DNA of 64,000 nucleotides from Strongylocentrotus droebachiensis (Eukaryota > Echinodermata > Echinoidea > Camarodonta > Strongylocentrotidae). A program made the translations under genes and the position numbers. Of this stretch, positions 22,080 through 34,100 are shown piece after piece. The notes under the pieces are model-generated. The model saw nothing but the letters and a program-made list of their open reading frames with translations. It made no database searches and was not told where the DNA came from. Every line of letters starts with the position of its first letter. The stretch's first letter is position 1. The stretch is taken from assembly GCA_035222895.1 (NCBI GenBank), contig JAVYIG010000639.1, positions 434,001 through 498,000 on the forward strand, read 5' to 3'.

Positions 22080-22780
22080 TCTCATTTATCAATGCTAATT
22101 TTCCCCTCTCCAATTCATATTCTTTGAACCTGCGTTTAATTTTGTACATGGTTATAGGTGAAATCCGTTCTCTTCCCATGAAAATCAAATATTTTACCAG
22201 CATTAAAAAGTGATTTACCAATTGCTCCTTTCCTTGATCATCAACTATAATGTTATTCCAAAATTCCAAAAAATATCTCCTCCAACTTAGATTATGTATG
22301 GATATATAAAGCCAAATATATCATTACAGTCGCTCCATATCAAACGAACTTTTTCACATTAAAAAAACAAATGACGATATGTCTCCTCTTTCTTTTTGCA
22401 GAAGCAACACAAATTAGTTTGGGCGATTCAATATCGATACAATTTGTGTAAATAATTCCATGCATTAATTTAAATCGGAACTCCCTTAATCGGCTATTTA
22501 ATGTACTTTGTCATGGTCTCTTAAAAACGTTTCATGTCTTTATTAGAAAAACCATGTTTATCTTTTATTCTTTCGAAAATATTTGGCGTTACCAATTTTT
22601 TTAAAATACAATATCATTTATAGATATCATATTTTTTTACAGTACAAACGCAATTCCTTGTACATCACGAACCGTACCACTGACTTTTCTCATACTTCTT
22701 TTCCAGCTCAGACTGGAATTGTTTCATAAATTGTCTGTATTATTCTAAATTCAATTATATTCAATTCCAGCTGTTGGAAA
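22080..22780 (-). mobile_element. L1-type non-LTR retrotransposon ORF2 C-terminal remnant
   Basis: Minus strand reads LREFRFKLMHGIIYTN, then FCKKKEETYRHLFF (the CxxC...H knuckle region) in another frame, then KLEEIFFGILE and finally MEFWNNIIVDDQGKEQ with LMLVKYLIFMGRERI and ITMYKIKRRFKEYE. This order matches the end of L1-like ORF2. Frameshifts and stops make it inactive. Confidence 0.75.
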
Positions 22781-22924
22781 TATGTCTAATAAATGTTTTA
22801 TTATATGTATATTTTGATCGAATAAGTTTTTGTAAAATATCCCTTCTACTAACTCGTATTATTTTGTTGTTAAAAAATGATCTCATTTCCTTCATATTTC
22901 ATCTGAAAATCTCTCGTATCCATC

Positions 22925-24256
22925 CAAGAAGGAGGATGAAGAAGAAGGAGGAGGAGGAGGATGAAGAAGAAGAAGAAGAAGGGGCAGGAGGAGGATGAAG
23001 AAGAAGAAGAAGAAGAAGGAGGAGGAGGAGGAAGAGGAAAAGAAAGAAGAGGAAGAGGAAGAAGAGGAAAAGGAGGAGAAAAAAAAGAGGAACATGAGGA
23101 GGAAGAGGAAGAAGAAGAAGAGGAATAATTAAGAAGGAAGAAGAGGAAGAGAAAGAAGAGGAAGAGAAAGAGAAGAGGAAGATAAGGAGGAAGAAGAAGA
23201 GAGGAAGAGGAAAAGGAAGAGGAAAAGGAAGAGGAAGAGGACGAAGAAGAAAAAGAAGAAGGAGGAGGAAGAGGAAAAGGAAGAGAAAGAAGAGGAAGAG
23301 GAAGAAGAAGAAGAAGGAGGGAGAGGAAGAGAAAGAAGAGGAAGAGGAAGAGAAGAGGAAGATAATGAGGAAGAAGAAGAGAGGAAGGTGAGGAGGAAGA
23401 GGAAAAGGAAGAGGAAGAGGAAGAAGAAGAAGAGGAAGAAGAAGAAAAAGGAAGAGAAAGAAGAGGAAGAGGAAGAGAAGAGGAAGATAAGGAGGAAGAA
23501 GAGAGGAAGGTGAGGAGGAAGAGGAAAAGGAAGAGGAAGAGGAAGAGGAAGAGAAAGAAGAGGAAAAGGAAGAGAAGAGGAAGATAAGGAGGAAGAAGAA
23601 GAGAGGAAGGTGAGGAGGAAGAGGAAAAGGAAGAGGAAGAGGAAGAAGAAGAAGAGGAAGAAGAAGAAAAAGGAAGAGAAAGAAGAGGAGAAAGAGAAGA
23701 GGAAGATAAGGAGGAAGAAGAAGAGAGGAAGAGGAAAAGGAAGAGGAAGAGGAAGAGGAAGAGAAAGAAGAGGAAAAGGAAAAGAAAGAAGAGGAAGAGG
23801 AAAAGGAAGAGAAAGAAGAGGAAGATGAGGAGGAAGAGGAAGAAGAAGAAGAAGGAGGGAGAGGAAGAGAAAGAAGAGGAAGAGAAGAGGAAGATAAGGA
23901 GGAAGAAGAAGAGAGGAAGGTGAGGAGGAAGAGGAAAAGGAAGAGGAAGAGGAAGAAGAAGAAGAGGAAGAAGAAGAAAAAGGAAGAGAAAGAAGAGGAG
24001 GAAGAGGAAGAGGAAGAAGAAGAGGAAGAAGAAAAAGGAGAAAGAGGAAGAGAAAGAAGAGGAAGAGGAAGACGAAGGAGAGGAAGAAGAAGGAGGAAGA
24101 CGAAGAAGATGAGGAAGAAGGAGGAGGAAGAGAAAGAAGAGGAAGAGGAAGAGAAAGAGGAAGAGAAAGAAGAGGAAGATGAGGAGGAAGAGGAAGATAA
24201 GGAGAAAGAGGAAGAGGAAGAGAAAGATGAAGAGGAAGAAGAAGAGGAAGAAGAAT
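22925..24256. repeat. 1.3-kb polypurine tract (GAGGAA/GAAGAA)
   Basis: Nearly pure purine on the plus strand. Higher-order blocks starting GAAGATAAGGAGGAAGAAGA recur near 23180, 23480, 23580, 23700 and 23890. The long serine/leucine/phenylalanine frame on the minus strand is an artefact of composition. Confidence 0.95.
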
Positions 24257-24374
24257 AGTCATAGCATTGCCAATATATTGTTATCTAAAAATTTAAAGCC
24301 CATCTGTATAATAGATCTGCATTATAAGTCATTGCTTCTCCAAACAGTACTACTACTAGTAGTGGTAGAAGGAG

Positions 24375-24935
24375 AATAAGAAGAAGAAAAGAAGGAGAAG
24401 AATAAGAAAAGAAGGAGAAGAAGGAGGAGAAGAAGAAGAAGGAGAAGAAGAAGATGGTGGTGATGGTGATTGTGATGCTGGTGATGGCGATGGTTATTAT
24501 CATTATATTGGTCATCATAATGATGCTGGTGATGAAGAAGAAAAGAAGAAGATGATGAAGAAGAAGAGGAAATAGAAGGAGAAGAAGATGCTGGTGACGG
24601 TGATGCTGGCGATGATGATTATTATCGGTCATTATGATGGTGATTATCATATCACCACCACCATGGTGGTGATATGATGATGGTGATGATGATTATGGAA
24701 AATATGATTATGGTGATTGTAATGATAGTGGTGGTGATCAATGATGATGACTATTATTACTAATGTTATAATGCTGAACATGATGATGATGATGATGGAG
24801 AAGAAGAAAAAGAAGATAATGATGATGGTGGTGATGTTGATAGTGATGATGATGGTGGATTTTGATGATAGTAATTTGTTGGTGGTGGTGATGATGGTGA
24901 TCCTGATGAGGATGATGGTGCATGATGAACATGTT
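24375..24935. repeat. GAA/GAT/GGT low-complexity block
   Basis: Trinucleotide-rich GAAGAAGAAGAAG followed by GATGATGATGGTGGTGATG. It contains a perfect small palindrome ATATCACCACCA/TGGTGGTGATAT around 24647-24675. Confidence 0.9.
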
Positions 24936-24959
24936 TAATCATAAATGCACCCTAGATAT

Positions 24960-25675
24960 ACAAATAATCATAGCACATGTTTTTACATAACCCCTGTATA
25001 ATTTTTTTTAATACCTTCAACAACAAAGAAAATGGAATGTTATGAAATTGTCTGTACTAGAGAAAAAATATCCAAACACAAATGTACGTCAAAAAGATGC
25101 CAACTTTTGTTTAATTGATTACATCTTCAAAATTTCATACCTTATTTAATTTGGCTCAAACTTTTCAGCATTCCATTCTTTCATTGTTCTGCTTCCCCTT
25201 CTCCTTTTACATCTCTCTCATTCAATCATTTCACAGAACTACACATGACTAGTGAAGAGAAACGCACATGCTACACAATTTTCATTATAAGAAATAATAT
25301 CTTATTTCCATTACCATATATTTTAATTTTTCCAATACAGCAGAGTCCTTAAGTTAAAAGTTGTCGCATTAATAAAATAAATTCATAAATTGGTTTTTAT
25401 TACTTCTGGAATGAAACAAATGTCAAAAATTTAGCTCTCGTTTTTGGTTAAATTGATTAATAGGCAGATAATATTTTCATTGATGAACACAGTTTAAGAG
25501 GTGGCTCTCATAAAAAAAAGACCAGAGTTAGGTCAATATATCAATTTAATAATAAAAGGAAAATAACTTCTGCAATACTTTTAATAGCCCGACAATGCAT
25601 AACATTAACTTTTTATGACACATTTGTGTAGTGGTACCTATTTCAGAATGATTTAAAACACACAGATATCGGTAC
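24960..25675. other. Intergenic, no feature recognised
   Basis: AT-rich sequence between the low-complexity blocks and the composite element. Confidence 0.6.
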
Positions 25676-26462
25676 TAATATAGTATTAATGACTGCTTTG
25701 AGAGAAATAGTTGTTTTTATAAGCTCAAGGGAAGGTTAGAATTGTGCTATTACCCGAGGCGTGCCGAGGGGAATAGCCCAATTGTAACCTTCCCGAGAGC
25801 GTATAAAAACAACTATTTCTTGAATATTAAAGCAGTCATTAATACTTTTATATGCCAAAAAAAAATAGACTAAAAAATAAAAAATAAAAAATACTTTTTT
25901 TTTTTGTCGAAGGTGAGAGTCGAACTCTTGCGTACAATGAGTGATGCATCTTAAACCAACGCCTTACACCACTCAGCCATCGCGCGCTGTTGAATGTTCG
26001 GCAGTTTTGTACAATATATACATTAAAATGGATTGAAACCGGCTTCGGCGTGATGAATGCTTCGCAAAAGCACCCTTCTTTTACTTTTGCAATGCATATT
26101 GGCACGAACTTAGATCAAGATCTATCGGCAGATGTTGTTTTTTTGTTTTTGGAAGTTTATTTTCGTCTTCATGTCAACAATGCAAGATAAAATTGTCGGT
26201 AAGATCGATCGAGATTCAATTGTATTGAAATTACCGACCAATTATTCGCACACATACGGTATCCTCGATCGCTCAAACCATTTTTTAACATGTAAACCTA
26301 TGGGGTAACGATGGAGACTGAACTATTTTTTTAATAACCATGGTTATTAAAAATATTAAATGTTTTATGCATGGTTACCGGGAATTTTACAGGAACAGTT
26401 GAAGTTTATGAATGCAATTTCGACCAATCAGATGGCTGGATTACTTAAGTGAGGTATATAAT
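25676..26462. mobile_element. Second copy of the tRNA-bearing composite element
   Basis: Matches 3612-4392 nearly throughout, beginning AGTATTAATGACTGC and ending TTACTTAAGTGAGGTATATA. The GTTTTTATA...TATAAAAAC hairpin is near the left end. Confidence 0.8.
25906..25990 (-). other. tRNA-Leu-like sequence, second copy
   Basis: A-box TGGCTGAGTGG, AGGCGTTGG, a TTTAAGA that resembles a Leu-UAA anticodon loop, and B-box AGAGTTCGACTCTC. Stem pairing is poor, as in the copy at 3.8 kb. Confidence 0.65.
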
Positions 26463-26524
26463 AAAGCATATTGTCTGTTCAGAGCCAGAAGGGCATTAAC
26501 TCTGTGTTACAGCATATGAGTTAA

Positions 26525-27056
26525 AGGTACTATGTCCCATTTGCAGGCCAAAAAAATGAAAAAGTTAAATTCCAACTGCATTTGAAAGACAATACTAATT
26601 TAGAACTTCCCTAAAAAAGGTGGGGCTTGAAAATGTCTTCAAGTGGGCAAATAAAAACTATTAGTTGTCAAATAGACTTTAGGGCTATAGAGCCCAAAAG
26701 TAATAGTCTTGATTTTCAGACAATTGTCCCGAATGGTCATACGTTATATGCTGCGCAAAGATTCAATCAGTTTAATCTTGGCCATCACAAGAAGTGGGTT
26801 ATTGATGTAGAAAAATGCTCATGTACCCTTTACAACTATTTTCATGTATGTTATTACCAAAGAAGAAAAAAAGCCAGTCCGTCACTCAATAGTATCTGAC
26901 AGTGAAGTCTAGCAAGTAAACAGGTTTCCTTGCATAATTTGAATATGAGGACACTGCGAACGTTTAAATTTCACAGATAGGACATACATGACATATTCAT
27001 AATTCCTGCAAAGTTCTACAGAATTTGAGGTTGGCTGCAAAAGGGACATAGTACCT
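26525..27056 (-). mobile_element. TTAA-flanked element, family B, copy 2
   Basis: 532 bp between TTAA at 26521-26524 and 27057-27060, with the same 14-bp inverted ends as copy 1 and opposite orientation. Contains a 90-codon open stretch that I take as chance. Confidence 0.8.
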
Positions 27057-27242
27057 TTAACGCGCCCTTCCGGCTCTACAAACAGACGATGTCATCTTGG
27101 TGATGATAACATGAGCAAGCCAACACAAGTGTACAGCATCAAATAAAGAAGATGGAACAGATACATTCTGCCAATCTTGGTGCAATGGCGATTTCAGACA
27201 CGGGGAAAGTCATTCACAACAGCATTAATGCATCCTATTCTG

Positions 27243-27530
27243 GGCCCGTTTCACATAACTTGTCACCAGTGACAATTATGACAGTTTAACTACTAAAATC
27301 CTTGCTTCTGATTGGTTATCAGCAGATTTGTCACTGATATTTGTCATTGAAAAAAGGCTTTGTGAAACACCCTCCAGGGGGGCGTTTCACAAAGCTTTTT
27401 TTCAATGACAAATGACAAAAATCAGTGACAAATACGCAGATAACGAATCAGCAGCAAGGATTTCAGTAGCTTATAACAACTGTCATTTGCGGCACTCATT
27501 GATGACAAGTTTTGTGAAAGGCCCCCCCAG
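27243..27530. mobile_element. Head-to-head MITE pair (GTTTCACAAAG type)
   Basis: Two inverted arms meet near 27373: TTTGTCACTGATATTTGTCA to GGCTTTGTGAAAC and GTTTCACAAAGC to TGACAAA. Outer ends are CCCGTTTCACATAACTTGTC and GACAAGTTTTGTGAAAGGCC. Confidence 0.75.
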
Positions 27531-27857
27531 GTCCCTACTTTTTCTTGTGTTTGGAAAGGCAGTAATTAAAACCTTGCCAAAGAACGAAATAGTCATGGCG
27601 TATTAACAAACCTAGACTAATAACCCATAGCCTTGTGTAACTTATAATAGAATCATAGAAGACACAAAAAGTTGTTATTTTGTATAATCCCTATGGACAC
27701 ACAGGATATGTACCCAAGATGTACATGAATATAACTCTATAAAATTAGACATAATTATAAACATTCAAATAGACTATTATAATTTGAATATAAAACAAAA
27801 ACAATAAATGACATGATGCTGCTAATAAGGATCGGCTTGTATGGTGATGTAGGTAAA

Positions 27858-28135
27858 CAGTAGGCTTACGGTTGCACCATGTGAGAGAGGGGGGGGGGGG
27901 GGGGGGGGGGAGGATTGGGGAGTCCTGAAAAGGACTGTTATCTTTTTTTTCTTGAGAGTAGTCCTGAACCAGCGCTTTAGTTCTCTTTAGAACTATAAGT
28001 TCAAAGAAAGATTACCCAGTCCTTTTTCAGGACTACACACACTCTCAAGAAAGATAGATTACCGACAGTCATTTTCAGGACTCCCCACTCCTCCCCCCTC
28101 CCCATCTCTCACATGGTGCAACCATAGGCCTTCTG
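27858..28135. mobile_element. Palindromic MITE (CAGTAGG..TTGCACCATGTG), copy 1
   Basis: Arms start CAGTAGGCTTACGGTTGCAC and its complement, then GGGGAGTCCTGAAAA; a second copy lies at 41957-42124. A run of about 22 G follows the left terminus. Confidence 0.8.
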
Positions 28136-28487
28136 TATAAGAAATAACATGCCCAGATCTAATCATTCCAGGAGTAAAATTAGTCAGTCAGCTGTACTGG
28201 TGCTATATGAATTTATAAACACTGGTTCTTTCTTCTTCGAAAAGGTAACTATAAACCTTTGTGAATTTCTGTCCACTTTTGTTTTCCTTATGTTGACAGC
28301 TGTGATATGGGAGTCTAATCAATCCAATAGATGTACTTGTAATCCACGCTGGGCTTATTCGCAATGCTGCATACAGCATTCAGCTACCCCTCTCATTTCT
28401 TCTACTTCCATGAAATATCTTTTGTTCCTAAAATTCAATGAAAAAGAATGTGAACATGCAATGTATTTGAAGGAATTGTCCTCAATA

Positions 28488-28793
28488 GGCCATTATCGTA
28501 ATGTAACCAAATTTGATGCATAAGTCTTTGTGAAGTGCCTCAATACAAATTATTTCATTCACCTGGTAGGAATAATAGCATTTCAATAGTCAGAATGCAA
28601 ACTGTGTATATTGAGTGTTGCTAGGTAGGTCAAGCCATAATTTGTGTCCTACCTGGCAACAATTAATGTATGCAGTTCGGATTCTGTCTATATTTAAATA
28701 CTATTATTCTTATCAGCTGAATGAAAAAATATGTATTGAGGCACTTCACAAAGACATGCATTAAATTTTGGTTACATTACGAAAATGGCCTAT
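28488..28793. mobile_element. MITE with roughly 65-bp inverted ends
   Basis: ATAGGCCATTATCGTAATGT to CTTTGTGAAGTGCCTCAATA and the complement at the right. The core AGCCATAATTTG...TACCTGGCAACAATT is shared with 49380-49510. Confidence 0.8.
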
Positions 28794-29190
28794 AGGCTGG
28801 ATTCACAATTAAGAGCAACCCTACCGGCAATTAAGCCACAAATTCTGATTAAAACCCCTTATCTCCTAGTGAATGCCAAGGCTGATAGTTTTGTCAACTT
28901 TTTCCCAAAATGCATCACGTGAAATCGCCTAAATACTGGTGTCGCTAGATGGCGCTGGGGATTGTGATTCCACCGTATTAAGGGTGTTTTGCTTGGCAAT
29001 AAAATATTCTTGGTCCAGGGATACATGTACAGGACAACAAAATCGAGACTGCATGATAGTCTGAGACGTGAATGTTATCATCACATGTCTATGGTCCATT
29101 GTGGATATAAACTGAACATACATGCAACTACTTCAGCTATCACCGATATTATATATCTCATTTAAGCTGCTTAACAGATGAAAAAAGATA

Positions 29191-29347
29191 TGGGCCCATT
29201 GCACAAAACTTACCAATGATAGTAACTTTGCCATCAATAGTAACTACCATGACAACCTTGATTTTGATTGGCTGTAGAGCCCTGTTACCATGGTAGTTGC
29301 CATTGATGGCAAAGTTACCATCAATGGTAAGTTTTTTGCAACGAGGC
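29191..29347. mobile_element. Short palindromic MITE
   Basis: 157 bp; GCCCATTGCACAAAACTTAC with AGTAACTTTGCCATCAA and its complement on the right arm ending GCAACGAGGCC. Confidence 0.75.
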
Positions 29348-29740
29348 CATGATAGGTCACATGATGTCAAGCTCTCTGAAAGGTGAATCAAGACATTGTT
29401 GCTGGGTTCTTTATACCAACCAAGTTCTGCCCAAAGAACACATCCATATTTAGAGAAAATCACACAAAACTTTTTGGACAATTTTAAGATAATACATGTA
29501 TACACTCAGTATACAGAGGTCTAATAACAGGGTATCTGTTATAACAAGGCGGTTTTTGCTGGTCCATGATCTTTATATTCTTTTGCTTTTACCCTGATAT
29601 AAAGATTCCTGATATAACAAAGTAATTTAAATTCCTTGGTCCTAAGGACTGTGCACTGTAGCTACGTGTATGTACAGCACAGAAACTTTGGACACTTCAT
29701 ACCGCGGCAAATAAGAGACAGGGTCGAACGTGGTTATTAA

Positions 29741-30107
29741 AGGGGCATGTTCCCCGTATTCCAGAGGGCGTTCAAAATACGTACCCGCTGGAGAACGGTG
29801 CTAGCTGCCTATTGACACCAACAGAATACAGCTCTTATGCAGTTGGCATGTTCCGAATGCCCGCACAATGCCGATAATCGCATACATGTGCCGAAGTAAT
29901 ACCAATCGCAGTTCGGCTCTAAGATTCGGCTGCTGTTTCCGCCCACTTTCGTGACGTCACAATCGGCAGCGATCAGCTGGCTTGGCGAAGGCAGGCCAGG
30001 ACGCGCGTACTTTGATTGACAGCTGTTTGCAAATAAGAAGTCGATCTTCGGAACCAAGATGGCGATGACTAGAGCAGCGATAACTACACTGGCGGGAACG
30101 TGCCCCT
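29741..30107. mobile_element. TTAA-flanked element, family C
   Basis: Ends AGGGGCATGTTCCCCG and GGGAACGTGCCCCT between TTAA at 29737-29740 and 30108-30111. The GC-rich middle carries an 82-codon minus-strand open stretch that I do not recognise. Confidence 0.75.
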
Positions 30108-30559
30108 TTAATACTTAATTATCAAAATGTGCATAATTTTGGAGTGGTGTAAAGTTGAGGACGGGAGATGGGATCAAACACTATATTCATGAAATTTTCA
30201 CTCAAATCACTTGATAATATGGTTGATAAAACCTGTGACGATTGTCTTGATCATGTGATAGGTCACATGACCAACAGCTGACCTCTGGAAATGAATCATG
30301 ATGATCTGTTCAATACGTGTTTCAAAGAGAAACACTGTCCAAGGGAAACAAACAATGTGAGTGTGTGTGTGTATTGGGTTTTTACAGACGTGTATCAATC
30401 AGATATGATTATTTACGTGACTCAGTTTCGGACCTGCGTCCTCGCCTGAATCAGTTTGTAACCTCCACTGTTAGCCGGATTACAGGCGCACACCACAACG
30501 CTTAGTCTCATCTTTATAGGAAAGTAGTCTAAGGTGGTTGCTAACTCGCTATATAAGCA

Positions 30560-30910
30560 GATTTACAGTGGAGGTGTTGTGGAAAAGTGGTTCATTCACT
30601 TGACTCTCAATCCAAGGGTTGAGGGTTTGAATCTCAGCCCAGCATTAACGTCCTTTACAAAGACGTCAATCCACGTTTGCCATTCTCCACCCAGGTGTAA
30701 ATGGGTACCTGTCAATCGCTGCAGGAATGATAATTGCAGAGCCCTCAGGAGGACGCTACTAAGTCCGGGAACTTTTTACTTGCACCATGTTAATAGCATT
30801 GCACCATGCACCTGGCTCTCGTAAGCACACACACACACTCATCAGTCTGCAAGAATCTTCAACTGAGAAGGAGGTAGACTTTACCCAAAGAAGAAGAAGA
30901 AGAACAGCAT
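30560..30910 (+). mobile_element. tRNA-derived SINE
   Basis: GTGGAAAAGTGGTTC (A-box region), GGGTTTGAATCTCAGCCC (B-box), body CCACCCAGGTGTAAATGGGT and CAGGAATGATAATTGC, ending in (GAA)n at 30889-30905. Confidence 0.75.
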
Positions 30911-30974
30911 TGAAGCTGATGAGGCTTCTCCGAGTAATCATCATTATTATGGTTATAAGACTGCATATCCAAAC

Positions 30975-31125
30975 CATGTGATAGATCACATGACTAACAG
31001 CTTTGAAACTCGAATCATGTGATACAAGTGAGTCACATGACCAAGAGGTCTCTGGAAGGTGGCATGAGTATGATAATGAAACCATGTGATGTGTCACTTG
31101 ACTGAGAGCTCTGTTGAAGGTGAAA
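30975..31125. repeat. Tandem CATGTGATNNGTCACATGAC repeat overlapping the MIOS stop
   Basis: Three units of about 40-65 bp: CCATGTGATAGATCACATGA at 30975, ATCATGTGATACAAGTGAGT at 31015 and ACCATGTGATGTGTCACTTG at 31081. Related single units lie at about 29350 and 30238. The last unit encodes the end of MIOS. Confidence 0.8.
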
Positions 31126-31193
31126 CGGCTGCTACGGAGTCTAGAAGCATACATCGACACGTACATGATGTGACTGGGCATTCACTGTGGGTC
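31094..31193 (-). CDS. MIOS: MIOS exon 22 (last, with stop codon)
   Basis: Acceptor CTATGCAG. Reads [20 protein letters not shown], then [12 protein letters not shown] and TGA; human DHAECPVSACTCKCMQLD. The last dozen codons coincide with a copy of a CATGTGAT/TCACATG repeat shared with the sequence downstream. I saw no clear AATAAA close behind the stop. Confidence 0.95.
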
Positions 31194-34100
31194 CTGCATA
31201 GAAACAAATGACATATAAAGAGTGACTATCAATATCAACAAATGCATGTTTGATAAACTTTAAAAGTACATGTGACATAATAATCCAAAATAGAGCTATT
31301 GGCAGACTTAACAGAGGGCAAATGTGGAATCTAATACTCTTAGACTAAAACAGTTTGTTTGTCTTTTTAAGCTTAAAATGGGCGTAAAAGTTGTGATGTT
31401 TGATATCATGGAACACAGTTAATATCAAGATGAAGAAAAGAAAGAAGAACCATGATGAAATCTTGTTTTATGAAATCTTCAATTTTTATACGTCAGTGTG
31501 GGGCACAGCAAGGGTCGATTCTTTTCTCATTGCAGAATTGTGTATTACAGTAAACAAATGGAAAAAGGCAAGCAAGATGATTATCATTGCATTAACTTTG
31601 ATTTCCAAAAAGATTTAAGTCTGTCCATTACTATTGTGTAATTGTAAAAATCACAATTACATAATTATCGTTTTCTACTAATTTAAAAATATAACGAGAA
31701 ACTGTTTAAATCAATCTAAATTTTCATGGCACTTTTGTTGCAATTAAAAGAAGTTTGTGATCTGAGCATACCGGAACCACTCTGTGAGATGATCAGCGTG
31801 ACCTCCATGTCTACAGCTCTGACACCATGAAAACCATTCTCCAAATTCAGTCTGTCTCGTCATAGGTTGTACTGAAGCTAAGATTACAAAAGAGAGGGCA
31901 CTAGAATGGTAAATGCTGTTTACAGATATGATAATAATAATAATCTGGATTTATATAGCGCTTAAAACATAACACTGTCTCTAAGCGCTCGACAGATATA
32001 ATTACCACAGTCATTGGGTTCATTCACGCACAATGTGCACCATCTCCACTCCCTACCATATATGGTCACTGTGAGGACATATGGCAATTACTATTCAAAC
32101 ACAAAAGCTTTCATCATCCTACCAGGTCCCCATTTCTCTTCTGGATATGGAGTGGCAAATGTAGATTAATGCTTTGCCAAAGGATATTAGTGCTGTGTCG
32201 GGGATCGAACCAACAACCTTTAAATTTCAAGTCAAGCGCTTAAACTACTTGACCACGTTACTTCTACATAAGAAAGAACAAGTAAAGTAAATGAAGTTTA
32301 AATGGTAACCTCTGCTCACAAAATATAGAAACACTATTCAATGTTTCATACAAGACAAAAATATGCCGTTTAATAAAAGATGTCATTTGATGACCTACAC
32401 TGCCCTTCAACAGTTTGGGTACACCTGTAATCATAACTGATTATTCACAATCACCCATGTTTCAATTGGCATCAGATTTATGGCACTGCAACAATTTGGA
32501 ATCAAACTGAAGAGTGGACATCAGCATTCATATTGACACCAGTTTAACAATTGCAAAGCATTTCAGGAGGTAGTCATGTGTTAAAAACGGCAACCTACCC
32601 CTCCCCCCAAAAAAAAAATTCTTGGTGGAATGAGGAGATTACTGGTTTGAGACCATGTCAATGCGCACATGCCCTTTGGTAGGGCATTAAAAAGCCATTA
32701 CCTCATTACAGAGTCCCTCGGAGAGGACTCAAAGTTGGTCCCCTGGTTGTTTACTTACAAGCATATAAATGCTTTATTAGCAGTCAGATAAAACAATCAT
32801 CATCATCTATAATATGAGCTTTTAGTCTCAAGTTTCTTCTTTGATCAAAACCTTTATCCACAGTGTGAATGTAAGTAAATATACAACTGATAAAAATATC
32901 ATTAAAAACAAACCTGCCAACCTTTTACAGCAAAAAGGGAAAAATTAAGAATACAGTCTATTTTGAATACTTTTCACACATAATTTTTCAGAAAACTAGA
33001 GGAATCAAAACAGTAGCTTGAAGACTGAAAAATAGGAATTATTCCTCCAAAATAGGAATGGTTGGCAGCTATGTGACAATTACTGTACTAATTCACTATA
33101 CAAACTGAGCCATGAGAAAAGGCTTTTCAAAGATTAAATCTGATTGTATGTAAGCTGTATATAGCTACCTGCTTGCTTGCTGGAGGGTTTGTAACTCCTC
33201 TGTTGTGGACTGAGTTTGGACTCGCCAGACCTGGTTCCCATGTGCATTAAGCATAGAGCACAGCGAGGCAATGCCTTCCTGCACTTGTAACAAGTATTGG
33301 ACTGAGAAAAAAAAAATAGACACCAATATGAGGGGTCAGTGACAAAGACGTAACTCCATTTTGGCCAATTTGAGAAAAAGAGGTTTAAAGATAGAGGTCT
33401 ACTTGGGCCTTAAGGAGTTAAGTCTATGTTTCACTAGCCATTGACTTCAGTGTTGGGTGTAGTTAAGTCGTTGTGTTTCCTGGAAAGCCCACATTTTTCT
33501 GAACATTTTGATATCAAATACTCATTTTGGCAAAATATGGAGTTACGTCTTTGTGTCACTGAACGCTCGAATATTGGTATTATTCCTTAGAGTTTGGACA
33601 AATATCAATGGATATTTATCTTGGGTAAGTGATTATACAAAATATATATCTATTTAGAAACAAGATGGCTCATGTTCAATTTCAATGTTATTCATATATT
33701 TGATGTTTGCTTGTGCAATAGTGAATATGCACGTCCTGCATGAAGGTTAAATCACAATCAGATAAAGAACGAGACATGTCAAATTAATTATTCAGCTAAT
33801 TATTCAAGCTATAGAAGTGGACTCTCATGGGGAATTTGACACTGTCGGGTGTTTACCCAGTAACGGGTGTTGTCAATCACCAGGATTAGCCTACAGTTTT
33901 ATGACCAACAGGCTCTGTAATGCTCTGTCATTTCCCCAAGTCAATATCTGACATTTGCATCATCCGAAGACTCTTCGAGAGACAAGGGGGCATTTCTTGA
34001 TGGGACTACAGGTTTGCTGTGCACGAGATTTGTACACCTGTTAGTTGTATTTCCACCAAGTCTGGTATCAGCGAATTATGACCTTCTGCACATGAAAACT

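Noticed and set aside
23129..24262. 377-codon open frame on the minus strand
   Set aside because: It lies wholly in the polypurine tract and encodes only serine, leucine, phenylalanine and proline; a product of composition.
28149..28523. 124-codon plus-strand frame
   Set aside because: Runs across the boundary of a MITE with inverted ends; not conserved in the related copy.
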